A DNA stretch of 64,000 bases, from positions 2,108,001-2,172,000 of the forward strand of contig CBDAQU010000002.1 of NCBI GenBank assembly GCA_965199235.1. The letters are read 5' to 3'. The notes under the pieces are model-generated. The model was not told the DNA's origin. It made no database searches and saw only the letters and a program-made list of their open reading frames with translations. This document shows positions 40,426 through 49,496 of the stretch, piece after piece. Origin of the DNA: BOG-908 sp965199235 (GTDB taxonomy: Bacteria; Pseudomonadota; Alphaproteobacteria; Acetobacterales; Acetobacteraceae). Position numbers and translations under genes: made by a program. The first letter of the stretch is position 1. Each line of letters opens with the position of its first letter.

Positions 40426-42399
40426 ATGACCCTGCAGCGTAAGACGGCCGCCATTGTTCTGAGTGTCGCGACCCTGGCCGGCCTGGCCCGGGCGGCGGCG
40501 GCAGGCTTGGATCCGCTGACCGCCTTCGCGCCGCTGAGCCTGCCGATGCCGCCGAGCGCCACGCGGTCGGCGGGCGGCGCGCCGGGTGCGGCCTACTGGC
40601 AGAACCGAGCCGATTACAGCATCGACGCGCGGATCGACCCGGAGAGCCGCTCGCTGACCGCGACCGAAACGATCACCTACACCAACAACAGCCCCGACGC
40701 TCTGGACGTGCTGTGGCTGCAGCTCGATCAGAACATCTACCGTCCCGATTCGCGCGCTGCCTCCATGCCCCGATACGATCCGGACGCGGCCCCGGCGTTC
40801 ACCGATGGCTATAGGCTGGGCGAGATCAGCATCCAATCCGGCGCGGCGAGCTACACGCCGACGTGGCTGGTCAGCGACACACGCCTGCAACTGCGGCTGG
40901 CCAGGCCGCTCGCCGGCCATGGCGCACGCCTGCGCATCCGCATCGCCTACCGCTACACCGTGCCAGGCGCCTGGGGCGGCCGAACCGCCGTCACCTCCAC
41001 CCCGCATGGCGACATCTACGAGATCGCACAGTGGTTTCCGCGCATGGCGGTCTATGACGACCTGCGCGGCTGGGACACCGCACCCTATCTCGGCGCCGAG
41101 TTCTACCTCGAATACGGCGACATCGACTACGCCGTCACCGTGCCCTGGGATTACATCGTCGCAGGATCGGGCGCGCTGCAAAACCCCGACGAGGTGCTGA
41201 CCACCGAACAGCGCGAGCGCCTCGCACAGGCAACCGAGAGCGACGCGACCGTCACGGTGCGGGGCGCAAGCGAGGTCGGGCAGGCCGACAGCCGCCCGAC
41301 GCGCGACGGTGTGCAGACCTGGCGCTTTCACATGGGCAACACCCGCGACGTTGCGTTCGCCGCCTCGCCCGCCTTCGTGTGGGACGCGGCGCGCATCAAC
41401 CTGCCTGGGGGCGGCCACGCGCTCGCCATGTCGGTGTACCCGCCGGAGTCGGTCGGCACGCAGCGTTGGGGGCGCTCCACGGAGTACGTGAAATTCGCCA
41501 TCGAACATTTCTCGGCGCGCTGGTACCCCTATCCCTGGCCGGTGATGGTGAACCTGGGCGGCCACGGCGCAGGGATGGAGTACCCCGGCATCGTGTTCGA
41601 CGACAAAGCCGATGCAGGACGCGACCTGTTCTGGATCACCACGCACGAGGTGGGCCATAGCTGGTTTCCGATGATCGTCGGCAGCAACGAACGCCGCGAC
41701 GCCTGGATGGACGAGGGCTTCAACACGTTCATCGACGTGTATGCGTCCGATGCGTTCAACCACGGGGAATACGCACCGAAACGCGACCCGGAATATGCCG
41801 AACACGGCGGCAACCCGGCCGACGAGATCGTGCCGTTGCTGATTGACGCGCGCGCGCCGACGATCATGACGCCGGCCGACCTGATCAGCGAAAAATACCG
41901 CCACCCTGTCAGCTACTTCAAGCCCGCGCTGGGCCTGGTTCTTCTGCGCGAGCAGATCCTTGGGACCGACCGTTTCGACCCTGCGTTCCGCGCCTACATC
42001 GCAGCCTGGGCGTACAAGCATCCTTCGCCGTCGGATTTCTTCCGCTTCATGAGCAGCGAGGCGGGTGAGGATCTATCCTGGTGGTGGCGCGGCTGGTACT
42101 TCCGTAACGAGCCGCTCGACCTGTCGCTCGACAGCGCGGCCTACTCGAACGGCGGCAATGGGAAGCGTTTGCGCTTGACCGTGTCGGCACAGGGAGCACT
42201 CGTCATGCCGTCCGTGATCGCGATCACGTTCACCGACGGGACGGTGCAGCGGGTCACATTGCCTGTCGAGGCATTCTTCAAGACCGGCACCGCGTCCTTG
42301 GATCTGGCGGTGGATCGGCCGGTGCGAGAGGTGGTCATCGACCCGGACAGCGCCCTGCCGGACTCCAATCGGTCCAACAACCGTCGTGCCGTAGAGTAG
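40426..42399 (+). CDS. Secreted M1 family metallopeptidase
   Basis: Zinc aminopeptidase-type enzyme, 657 aa with N-terminal signal peptide (AAIVLSVATLAGLARAAAA). The zinc site is THEVGHSWFPMIVG (HEXXH) with the third ligand in WMDEGFNTF, 18 residues on. The exopeptidase motif reads GAGMEYPG instead of GXMEN, a variant seen in one M1 branch. A conserved Tyr that stabilises the intermediate is probably in RHPVSYFKPALG. An N-terminal beta domain and a beta-sandwich C-terminal region flank the core. Divergent from the lipid A operon. Confidence 0.93.
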   Translation: MTLQRKTAAIVLSVATLAGLARAAAAGLDPLTAFAPLSLPMPPSATRSAGGAPGAAYWQNRADYSIDARIDPESRSLTATETITYTNNSPDALDVLWLQLDQNIYRPDSRAASMPRYDPDAAPAFTDGYRLGEISIQSGAASYTPTWLVSDTRLQLRLARPLAGHGARLRIRIAYRYTVPGAWGGRTAVTSTPHGDIYEIAQWFPRMAVYDDLRGWDTAPYLGAEFYLEYGDIDYAVTVPWDYIVAGSGALQNPDEVLTTEQRERLAQATESDATVTVRGASEVGQADSRPTRDGVQTWRFHMGNTRDVAFAASPAFVWDAARINLPGGGHALAMSVYPPESVGTQRWGRSTEYVKFAIEHFSARWYPYPWPVMVNLGGHGAGMEYPGIVFDDKADAGRDLFWITTHEVGHSWFPMIVGSNERRDAWMDEGFNTFIDVYASDAFNHGEYAPKRDPEYAEHGGNPADEIVPLLIDARAPTIMTPADLISEKYRHPVSYFKPALGLVLLREQILGTDRFDPAFRAYIAAWAYKHPSPSDFFRFMSSEAGEDLSWWWRGWYFRNEPLDLSLDSAAYSNGGNGKRLRLTVSAQGALVMPSVIAITFTDGTVQRVTLPVEAFFKTGTASLDLAVDRPVREVVIDPDSALPDSNRSNNRRAVE

Positions 42400-42506
42400 G
42401 CGGCACGAAGCGGCCCACGCCATTCAGCCGGCGTCCCCAACGGGTCCTTTCTCAAACCGGCCGCCATCTAATATCAATCGGCCTTGGGATCGACATCCCC
42501 AAACCG

Positions 42507-42618
42507 AAGGCAAGTCCTTCTTTTTTGTAAAAAAGAAGCAAAAAACCTCTGTCCAGCTGTCGCGGATCAAATGAACAGAGGTTTTTTGGTCCTTTTTGCA
42601 AAAAGGACTGCTTGCCTT
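42507..42618. repeat. Repeat family 2, copy 1: 112-bp AT-rich double hairpin
   Basis: Left arm 42507-42552 and right arm 42575-42618 are near-complementary, joined by a loop containing GATCAAATGA. Each arm is itself a hairpin: CTTCTTTTTTGTAAAAAAGAAG and GTCCTTTTTGCAAAAAGGAC (partial view). Conspicuously AT-rich for this genome. It sits between two convergent genes and would terminate both strands. Related copies are at 49451, 51281 and 61897. The rest of 42400-42799 holds no gene. Confidence 0.8.
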
Positions 42619-42799
42619 TCGCGAGTCAGACGCAACCCCGTGTGGTATAAGTCGGGCAAGCAACCGGCAGCGTCGCCGTCACGCGTGCAAAAGGCCCTTG
42701 AACTCGGTCGCGCTGACCACCTGCATCACGCACCCTTCATCGTGTCGGACCAGTCAGATAATCTTACCACTTTCATGGTGGTCAAGAGCGCTGTTGACC

Positions 42800-43855
42800 C
42801 TAAGCCGGTGCGGTGACTGAGATGGCCAGGCCCTGCCTGATCGGCGCCAGGTTGGTGACAAACCGCTCGGCACAGTTTCGCCACGAGAACGTTTCGGCAA
42901 AGGCGCGGCAGGCGATGCGGTCGCCGCCCTCCAGCGCCCGCAGCACCGCCACTCGGAGATCGGCATCGACTGCGCCGATCGCGTCGCCGCCGCCCACCAG
43001 CACGTCCTTCGGGCCGGTTACCGGAAAGGCGGCGACGGGCGTGCCGCAGGCCAGGCTCTCCAGCATGACCAGCCCGAACGTATCCGTTAGCGAAGGGAAC
43101 ACCATGACGTCTGCGCCAGCATAGGCGCGCGACAGCGCCGCTCCGTGCATCACGCCAGCGAAATGCGCGTCCGGGTATTGCCGCTGCAGGGCGGCCAACT
43201 GCGGGCCGTCGCCCACCACCACCTTGGACCCTGGCAGGTCCAAATCGAGGAAGGCGGCGATGTTTTTTTCCACCGCCACGCGTCCGACGTAGAGGCAAAC
43301 CGGCCGTGCTAATCCCTCCCAGGCGGCGCGCGGCTCCATCTGGAAAAGCGACAGATCCACCCCTCGGGACCAGTCGCGCAGGTCTCGGAACCCTCGGGAC
43401 TCGAGTTCCTGCCGCATGCTTTCGGTCGCCACCATCAAGCCGTGACCGGCCGCATGGAACCGTCGCAGCCAGGCGTAGGACAGCCGGGTCGGCACGCGAG
43501 TCCTGGCGCGCAGATACTCGGGAAACCGCGTGTGGAAGGCAGTGGTGAAGATCCAGCCCTTGGCACGCGCGACGCGGCGCGCGGCAATCCCGAGCGGGCC
43601 TTCGGTGGCGATATGCAGCGCGTCCGGCCGAAACGCCTGCATCAGCCGTTCGAGCCTGCGACGCGGCAGTACCGACAGGCGGATGTCGGGGTAGGTGGGA
43701 CAGGGCACCGTGCGGAACCGGTTTGGCCCGATCACCTCCGCCACGATTCCCAAAGCCGCCAACTCGGACACCAGCGTTTCCAGCGTGCGCACGACGCCGT
43801 TCACCTGCGGCTGCCACGCATCGGACACGATCAGCACACGCGAGTTGGGGGGCAC
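42800..43855 (-). CDS. Family 4 glycosyltransferase
   Basis: Retaining GT-B enzyme, 351 aa, similar to bacterial alpha-mannosyl/glucosyl transferases acting on lipids. VLIVSDAWQPQVNGVVRTL is the N-terminal donor-domain start, with HIATEGPLG, VGRVAVEKN, VVVGDGPQL, the E-x7-E region FGLVMLESLACGTPVAAF, and VMVFPSLTDTFG. The GTG start at 43855 has no strong ribosome site. It follows the LpxH-like gene by 61 bp. The pairing of these two genes is common in alphaproteobacteria and suggests lipid glycosylation. Confidence 0.9.
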   Translation of the reverse strand: MPPNSRVLIVSDAWQPQVNGVVRTLETLVSELAALGIVAEVIGPNRFRTVPCPTYPDIRLSVLPRRRLERLMQAFRPDALHIATEGPLGIAARRVARAKGWIFTTAFHTRFPEYLRARTRVPTRLSYAWLRRFHAAGHGLMVATESMRQELESRGFRDLRDWSRGVDLSLFQMEPRAAWEGLARPVCLYVGRVAVEKNIAAFLDLDLPGSKVVVGDGPQLAALQRQYPDAHFAGVMHGAALSRAYAGADVMVFPSLTDTFGLVMLESLACGTPVAAFPVTGPKDVLVGGGDAIGAVDADLRVAVLRALEGGDRIACRAFAETFSWRNCAERFVTNLAPIRQGLAISVTAPA

Positions 43856-43916
43856 GCAAGCATCCGGCAGGAGGATGGGGCGGTCCGCCGTGCGTCCCGG
43901 GCCGTTCAGACCAGGC

Positions 43917-44738
43917 TCATGCAGGCTCGGCGACCGAGACCCGGCGAGGTCCGAAGAACGACAGCTTGTTCAATGCCACCCAATCGATCAGCTCCAGACG
44001 GCCGTCATGGTGCTCCACCAGCGCGGTGCAGCTCTCCACCCAGTCTCCTGTGTTGAGGTATAGCACGCCGTCAACCGTTCGCATCTCGGCATGGTGGATG
44101 TGGCCGCACACCACGCCATCGAACTGGCGTCGCCGCGCCTCCCCGGCCAGCGCCTGTTCGAACCGGTCGACAGCCTTGACGGCTTCCTTGACCTGCCGCT
44201 TGGCCCACTGGCTCAGTGACCAGTAGGGGTAGCCGAGCGGCCGGCGGAGCGCGTTAAACCAGCGGTTGATATTGAGCGCGGTGGTGTAGGCCCAGTCTCC
44301 CAAGAAGGCGAGCGTCTTGGCGTATCGCACCACGCTGTCGAACTGGTCGCCATGGATGATCAGCAGCCTCTTGCCGTCGGCGGTCACGTGCTCCGCCTCC
44401 CCAGCCAGGCGTACGCCGCCGATCTCCAGGCCGTGCGAAAGCCAGTCCCGGAACATTTCGTCATGGTTGCCCGGCACGTAGAGCGTGCGGGCGCCGTTGC
44501 TGGCATGGCGTAGGATGAGCTTGACCACCTCATCATGCATCTCGTCCCAGTACCACGACTTGCGCAGCCGCCAGCCATCGACGATGTCGCCCACGAGGAA
44601 CAGGTTGTCCGTGCTGAACGACCCTAGGAAATGCGCCAAGAAGTCGCTCCGGCAGCCGCGCGTTCCCAGATGCACATCGGAGATGAACACCGAACGGTAT
44701 GTCCTGTCGTCGCCGGAAAGCTGAGCGTAGGCGTTCAT
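43917..44738 (-). CDS. LpxH-like metallophosphoesterase
   Basis: Calcineurin-fold hydrolase, 273 aa. Metal ligands are in SVFISDVHLGTRG, FLVGDIVDGW, YVPGNHDE, IIHGDQFD and VVCGHIHHAEM. It resembles the UDP-2,3-diacylglucosamine diphosphatase relatives of alphaproteobacteria, where LpxI usually serves lipid A, so this may act on another lipid pyrophosphate. Start ATG 44738. Encoded before a GT4 glycosyltransferase. Confidence 0.9.
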   Translation of the reverse strand: MNAYAQLSGDDRTYRSVFISDVHLGTRGCRSDFLAHFLGSFSTDNLFLVGDIVDGWRLRKSWYWDEMHDEVVKLILRHASNGARTLYVPGNHDEMFRDWLSHGLEIGGVRLAGEAEHVTADGKRLLIIHGDQFDSVVRYAKTLAFLGDWAYTTALNINRWFNALRRPLGYPYWSLSQWAKRQVKEAVKAVDRFEQALAGEARRRQFDGVVCGHIHHAEMRTVDGVLYLNTGDWVESCTALVEHHDGRLELIDWVALNKLSFFGPRRVSVAEPA

Positions 44739-45483
44739 GTGCTCACCATCACCAAGGACGCCCCAGCATAGCAGAGCCGGCGCCAGGGCGACGCAATAGA
44801 TGACGCCCCGCGTCGCGCGAGTGAAGTTTGCGTGACGGGTCGCGTGGACGGCATGCGCGAACCTGAGCCTGCGGCGCCCTTCCGGCCTCGCACATGCCCG
44901 CGACTGACAGATCGGCCGAGGCGGACCACGGTGTCCAGCGAACCCCGGCCGGAGTCTTCCCGTCCGGCTCTACCGCCAGCTTGGCACCTCTTGCGCAGCC
45001 GGGTGCCTTTGACTGGTTGCGGCGGGCATCGAGCCAGGGTGTCACGCTCCCGCTTGGCGGCGGCACCCATCGCTGGTATCGGCACATCAACCTTCCTGGT
45101 CGCTACCAGCCAGACGCTCTTGCACGCGTGGACGGACGGTGGACGTACGATGCATTTCTGCACAGGGCCTTCACAACCCGGCGCTGGCGGCCATCGACCA
45201 CCCGACTAGCTTTTCAACCTCTCAGGCGCCGAGTACGCCGCCTGCTCGCGGGGCGCCATCGCGGGGCGCTGTTCCTCATTTCGGCGCCATCTCGTGGAAG
45301 AAACACACTGGTTCGCGCGGAGCGTGGCTGAACGCTTTCAGCAAGACTGAGCACGCGACGAGGCGCGCTACGTCGATGCGGCCGTTTCACGAGGGACGCT
45401 AGAGTGGCACACCGGCCACTCCATTTCAGAGCTAGCCGAGGTCTTCGGAGCTAGCCCGGGTCGCTGCCCTTGATGTCGATGCC
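44739..45483. other. Long gene-poor stretch with a possible HTH remnant
   Basis: 745 bp without a convincing gene; the open frames on both strands give Arg-rich translations with no family features. At 45351-45473 (+) a 40-codon frame without start reads EARYVDAAVSRGTLEWHTGH followed by SISELAEVFGASPG, which looks like the helix-turn-helix of a lost DNA-binding protein. No repeat of the families described here lies inside. Confidence 0.35.
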
Positions 45484-45660
45484 TTATTTGCTTTCGTTCA
45501 AGCAATCTCGTGCCACTGCAAACGCCTCCATCAACCAAGCACGGTCGTAGGTGAAGGAACTGAAGCCGGCGGCAGCATCGGTCGCCTTGCCTTCGGCGAC
45601 GGCCAGTCGGTCGACGATAGCCAACAACACCGCTTCACGGCCTTGAGCGAGATTGTACAT
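45484..45660 (-). CDS. Unrecognised 58-aa protein
   Basis: Starts at ATG 45660 (MYNLAQGREAVLLAIVDRLA) with GGGGAG six bases upstream, a good ribosome site. The frame is open to 45756, but the upstream part looks non-coding. The product is soluble, acidic and helical, ending WLMEAFAVARDCLNESK. Not recognised. It lies about 100 bp after the YbdK-like gene in the same direction. Confidence 0.6.
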   Translation of the reverse strand: MYNLAQGREAVLLAIVDRLAVAEGKATDAAAGFSSFTYDRAWLMEAFAVARDCLNESK

Positions 45661-45762
45661 TGACACTCCCCTTTTCTTTTGGACCACATGAACGTAGCCA
45701 GCGCCGGGGCGGGTGTCATGCCCATAAATTAAGCAACTTACGCCGCCGGCAGACACTGCCAG

Positions 45763-46875
45763 TCAGCAAGTAACACCGGCAGTCGCTGCAGCAATCCAGT
45801 CGACCGTTGCCGCAAGCGCCTGTCGCACGTCGCCGCGGGCTGCCGCGAATATGGCGAGCTGCCGGTCGGCGCTTGTGCCGTGTGCCGCGGTCACGCGCAG
45901 GCACGCCAGTTCGGCCTCGCAGCCAAGCACGGACGCGTCCTCCTCCACCTGCGACAGCACAGCGTCCAGCCCGGAAGCGAACGGCACGGTCTGCCCATCC
46001 AGGTCCACGAACGCCGCGCGTATGCCGTCGCGTTGGGCACGCCATAGGTTCTCGGCCGTGATCGCCCGTGCGGCGCCGCTCTGTCCGCGGTACAGCGCCG
46101 GCGTGCGGCCGACCAGCCGCACCAGACACCGAAACAGCGCGGCGATACCCAGAGTGTCGTCTATTCGCGTGCAACTGTCGGCGACACGCAGCTCCAAGGT
46201 CGGGAAGTGGATCGATGGCCGGATGGCCCACCATAGGAAACTCGCATCGGGGACCGCGCCTGACCGGATCATGGCGGCGACGTAGCGGTCATAATCGGCT
46301 CTGTCGTGGAACAGGTCGGGCAGTCCGGTGCGCGGCATCTCGCCCCAAACCGACAGGCGGTAGGCGGCAAGTCCCGTGTCCTGGCCTTGCCAGAACGGCG
46401 ACGATGCAGACAGCGCCAACAGCGTTGGGATGAAGCGGAGAATGCCGTTCATCAGGTCGACACGCTCCTCAGGCCTGGGCACCTCGACGTGCACGTGCAT
46501 GCCGCACACGATGTCGCGCCGCCCCAGCATCTGCATCTGCTGCATCAAGTGATCGTAGCGCGCCTTTCTGGTCTGACGCTGATGAGTCCAACGGGCGAGC
46601 GGCTGCGTGCCGGAGGCGAGGACCAGGATGCCGTGGTTCCGCCCCACCTCGGCCAAACCCGCGCGCAGCTCCGCCAGCTGCGCGCGCGCGCAAGCAAGGC
46701 TGTCGGTCGGCGCCGTTGCAACCTCGATCTGGGCGGCAAGCAGCTCACGCTCCGCCTGGGGAACGCGCGCGCGAACCGCCTCATGAAACGGTTTCGTGCG
46801 GCGCGGCGTGCCACGTGTGGCCGAGTCCACGAGGAAGTATTCTTCCTCGATCCCGATCCTGTATTGCGCGCTCAT
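45763..46875 (-). CDS. YbdK-type carboxylate-amine ligase (GCS2 family)
   Basis: ATP-grasp-like glutamate-cysteine ligase family 2 protein, 370 aa. It starts RIGIEEEYFLVDSATRGT, then shows QIEVATAPTD and VCGMHVHVEVPRPEERVDLM (metal and substrate region), and FPTLELRVADSCTRIDD. Such proteins have weak glutamate-cysteine ligase activity; the true substrate is uncertain. Isolated from glutathione genes here. Divergent from the neprosin gene across 226 bp in which I see no other feature. Confidence 0.9.
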   Translation of the reverse strand: MSAQYRIGIEEEYFLVDSATRGTPRRTKPFHEAVRARVPQAERELLAAQIEVATAPTDSLACARAQLAELRAGLAEVGRNHGILVLASGTQPLARWTHQRQTRKARYDHLMQQMQMLGRRDIVCGMHVHVEVPRPEERVDLMNGILRFIPTLLALSASSPFWQGQDTGLAAYRLSVWGEMPRTGLPDLFHDRADYDRYVAAMIRSGAVPDASFLWWAIRPSIHFPTLELRVADSCTRIDDTLGIAALFRCLVRLVGRTPALYRGQSGAARAITAENLWRAQRDGIRAAFVDLDGQTVPFASGLDAVLSQVEEDASVLGCEAELACLRVTAAHGTSADRQLAIFAAARGDVRQALAATVDWIAAATAGVTC

Positions 46876-47101
46876 GCTGAACCTCCCAGGCGATGATGAA
46901 CGTTCAGGCCGACGATATGCAATGCGGCGCTGCTGTGCCCCGGGTAAGCCGGCTGTCCGCGCGGGCGCACCTGCGGCCGTGGCAGGCCGTCGATGTGGAT
47001 GGACCGGCCAGCAACGCAGTGCCTGGCGGGACGCAGGACGCCGCGTGCGCCGGCGTTTGGAAGCTGCTACTGCGGTGCTGCAATTGCGAAAGGTTCGATC
47101 C

Positions 47102-48373
47102 GTGCGGCATCAAGCGCCTCGAAAGTCCGCTACACTTGTTGCGATGGGGGCGCTGTGCAGTCTTCCCGGACTTGCCTGGGCAGGAGCCGCGCCCTTGCCG
47201 TTCGCCGCCTTCGTGGCGCAGCTGCATGCGGCAAGCCCGGCCGGTGTAGCAGAGGAGCTCGGCCGCTCCGCAGCGCTCGACTCCACAGCGTTCGAGACGG
47301 CGCGCAATTACCTGATCCGATATTATGCGGGCATGACGGTCGACCGTACTGTCCTCGAACAGGACGGTCGGGTATTGGATTGCATACGTTATGAACAGCA
47401 GCCTTCGCTGCATATGCAAGGCTTGACCAGCATCGCCGCCCCGCCGCCTTTTGCTCCGCCCGGCGCGCGTTCCGGCACGCTACAGCCTCGGCAAAAAATC
47501 GTGTGCGGAGCCGGCAGCTTTCCGATCCAGCGGGTGACGCTCACGCGGGTCATGCGCGCTGGATCGCTGCGCAACTTTTTCCGTAAGGAACCCGCCAGCA
47601 CCGGACCAACCCAGCCGCCGGGCGCGAGCCAGCCGGATTATCGCCACACCTACTCCTTCGCCTATGACTACACCCGCTCGTATGGCGGACAGACAAACGA
47701 AAGCCTGTACAGCCCGCCGATACGCCAGAACAAAGGCGAAATCTTTTCGCTGGAACAGCAATGGTATATCGGTGGCGCCGGATCACACGGGCAGACGGCG
47801 GAGACCGGCTGGCAGAGCTACCCCGCACTCTACAACACGCCTAAATCGGTTCTGTTCGCTTACTACACCGCCGATGGCTACAACCTGACGGGCTGCTACA
47901 ATTACGATTGCGCTGCCTTCGTGCAGTTACCGGGCAGCACGGTGACGCTCGGTGCGCCGTTCACCAGCTACAGCGTCGCCGGCGGCCAGCAGGTCGGCCT
48001 GACGATCGGCTACACGCTCTATCAAGGCGCCTGGTACCTGTCATTCGGCGACACTTGGGTCGGTTATTATCCGATCAGCCTCTACAATGGGGGTCAGCTC
48101 TCTCGGTTCGCCACCCTCTTCGAGGCTGGGACGGAAACCGTGGGCAATGTGGTATGGCCGCAGGCAGCCAGCGGACGCTTCGCCGGGCGCGGGTATCCTT
48201 TGGCCGGCTATCAGTTTGACATGCTGCTGTTCGACGCGGCGGGGCACGTGCGCACGCCGACGATGACCGCAGTCGATCCGTCGCCCGGCTGTTACACCAC
48301 AACCATGCCAGGCCCTATCACCGACCGCGGGTACGGCTTCTTCCTCGGTGGGCCCGGCGGCAGAAGCTGCTAG
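47102..48373 (+). CDS. Secreted neprosin-family glutamic peptidase-like protein
   Basis: 423 aa. The start is GTG 47102 with GAAAGG eight bases upstream, which completes a signal peptide: basic RHQAPRK, then SATLVAMGALCSLPGLAWA. The C-terminal half matches the neprosin domain known from plants: GWQSYPALYN, TGCYNYDCAAFVQLPGS, GAWYLSFGDTWVGYYPISLY. Two candidate catalytic glutamates are in AETGWQ and GTETVGN (my alignment). Residues 30-200 act as the pro-like N-terminal part. Bacterial members are uncommon. The stop abuts repeat family 1 copy D. Confidence 0.82.
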   Translation: MRHQAPRKSATLVAMGALCSLPGLAWAGAAPLPFAAFVAQLHAASPAGVAEELGRSAALDSTAFETARNYLIRYYAGMTVDRTVLEQDGRVLDCIRYEQQPSLHMQGLTSIAAPPPFAPPGARSGTLQPRQKIVCGAGSFPIQRVTLTRVMRAGSLRNFFRKEPASTGPTQPPGASQPDYRHTYSFAYDYTRSYGGQTNESLYSPPIRQNKGEIFSLEQQWYIGGAGSHGQTAETGWQSYPALYNTPKSVLFAYYTADGYNLTGCYNYDCAAFVQLPGSTVTLGAPFTSYSVAGGQQVGLTIGYTLYQGAWYLSFGDTWVGYYPISLYNGGQLSRFATLFEAGTETVGNVVWPQAASGRFAGRGYPLAGYQFDMLLFDAAGHVRTPTMTAVDPSPGCYTTTMPGPITDRGYGFFLGGPGGRSC

Positions 48374-48376
48374 AGC

Positions 48377-48428
48377 AGCTAGAGCGATGTCGCTCCGACC
48401 AGTCCAGTCTGCGTGACATTGCTCTAGT
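48377..48428. repeat. Dispersed palindromic repeat family 1, copy D (reverse)
   Basis: Reads on the minus strand CTAGAGCAATGTCACGCAGA then CTGGACTGGTCGGAGCGACA, a close match to copy A. It begins a few bases after the neprosin stop; the nearby CTGCTAGAGCAGCTAGAGC places two TAG triplets in the same frame. Only the first, palindromic half of the element is present. Confidence 0.75.
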
Positions 48429-48482
48429 CAGAAGACCATCATGGAAACCAGCATCGTCATCGTACAAGCCGCAAGGTGAACC

Positions 48483-49394
48483 TCAGGTTCGGGACGCTAG
48501 CTGGGGTGCTGCCGGCTGGTGGCGCAGCAGGAACGCCGCCGCCAGGTCCATCGAACGCCGCGCCTCCGGCACGAACTGGGCGAGCTGCCAGACATGCGGC
48601 ACCACAGGCCAGACGTGCAGGTCGACAGCCACGCCGGCCGACCGCGCATGTTCCGCCAGCCTGGTGCTGTCGTCTCGCAGTATCTCGCGCTCCCCAACAT
48701 GCACCAGCATCGGCGGCAGCCCGCGCAGATCGGCGTAGTGCGGTGACGCCAGGGGGTTGGTCGCAGGCGCCTCGCCCAGGTAGAAGGCGCCTGCCTTGAC
48801 CAGGCCCGGCGCCCAGAGCATGGCGTCCCGCCGGGCGTTGCTGGTGACCGACGGTCCGGTGCCGGCGAGGTCGGTCCAGGGCGAGAACAGGGCGGCTGCC
48901 GAAGGCAGGGCCGCCTTCTTGTCGCGCAGGCTCAGCATCATCGCCAGGCACAGTCCACCCCCGGCCGAATCGCCGCCGACGCCCAACGCGTGCGGCGCGT
49001 GGCCTTCGTCCAGCAACCCCCGCCAGGCCGCCTCGGAGTCCTCGATGGCGGCCGGAAACGGGTGCTCGGGCGCCAGCCGGTAATCCGGCACGAACACTGC
49101 AAAACCGCGCCGTGCATAGGCCCCGCTGATCGGCCTGTGGGTCTTGGGGGAGCATGCGAAGTAGGCGCCGCCATGCAGGTAGAGCAGCGTCGCCCCGGCC
49201 CCCTTGGTGGGCCGCGCCCATTCGCCGGCAATGCCGCCGACGGTCGCCGGCGTGAAGACCACGCCTGACGGGTCGGGGAAGCTGCCTCGCGACAACGACC
49301 GGCGAATGCTGGCCAGGTCGGTCTCGTCGTTCATCCGCCGCTTGACCTGCCACCGGACGATGGAGTCGAGGATGTGGGCTTGCAAGCTAGCCAT
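48483..49394 (-). CDS. HSL-family alpha/beta hydrolase (esterase)
   Basis: Cytoplasmic esterase/lipase of the hormone-sensitive lipase family, 303 aa. The oxyanion motif is YLHGGAYFACS and the nucleophile elbow is GVGGDSAGGGL. DYRLAPEHPFPAAIED is a family hallmark. The acid is probably in LVHVGEREILRDDS, and the base His in WPVVPHVWQL. No signal peptide. Substrate unknown. Confidence 0.92.
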   Translation of the reverse strand: MASLQAHILDSIVRWQVKRRMNDETDLASIRRSLSRGSFPDPSGVVFTPATVGGIAGEWARPTKGAGATLLYLHGGAYFACSPKTHRPISGAYARRGFAVFVPDYRLAPEHPFPAAIEDSEAAWRGLLDEGHAPHALGVGGDSAGGGLCLAMMLSLRDKKAALPSAAALFSPWTDLAGTGPSVTSNARRDAMLWAPGLVKAGAFYLGEAPATNPLASPHYADLRGLPPMLVHVGEREILRDDSTRLAEHARSAGVAVDLHVWPVVPHVWQLAQFVPEARRSMDLAAAFLLRHQPAAPQLASRT

Positions 49395-49450
49395 GGATCG
49401 ACCTTTCCGGAGGACACTTAATCGCCCATCGGCGAACGCGCCCTCCAGGA

Positions 49451-49496
49451 CAAAAGTTTTTTGGTTCTTTTTCCAAGAAAGAACGGCTTGCCTTCA
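49451..49496. repeat. Repeat family 2, copy 3
   Basis: CAAAAGTTTTTTGGTTCTTT then TTCCAAGAAAGAACGGCTTG and CCTTCA. The hairpin GTTCTTT/AAAGAAC is AT-rich. The edge TTGCCTTCA supplies the TGA stop of ccrM (49494-49496, minus), exactly as at 61943. Confidence 0.75.

Noticed and set aside
43917..44738. lpxH of the lipid A pathway
   Set aside because: Motifs fit the phosphoesterase, but alphaproteobacteria usually rely on LpxI and this gene is paired with a GT4 transferase rather than lipid A genes, so the symbol was withheld.
44735..45331. Several 60-145 codon frames on both strands
   Set aside because: None has a family motif, a good ribosome site or a plausible composition; they overlap each other.
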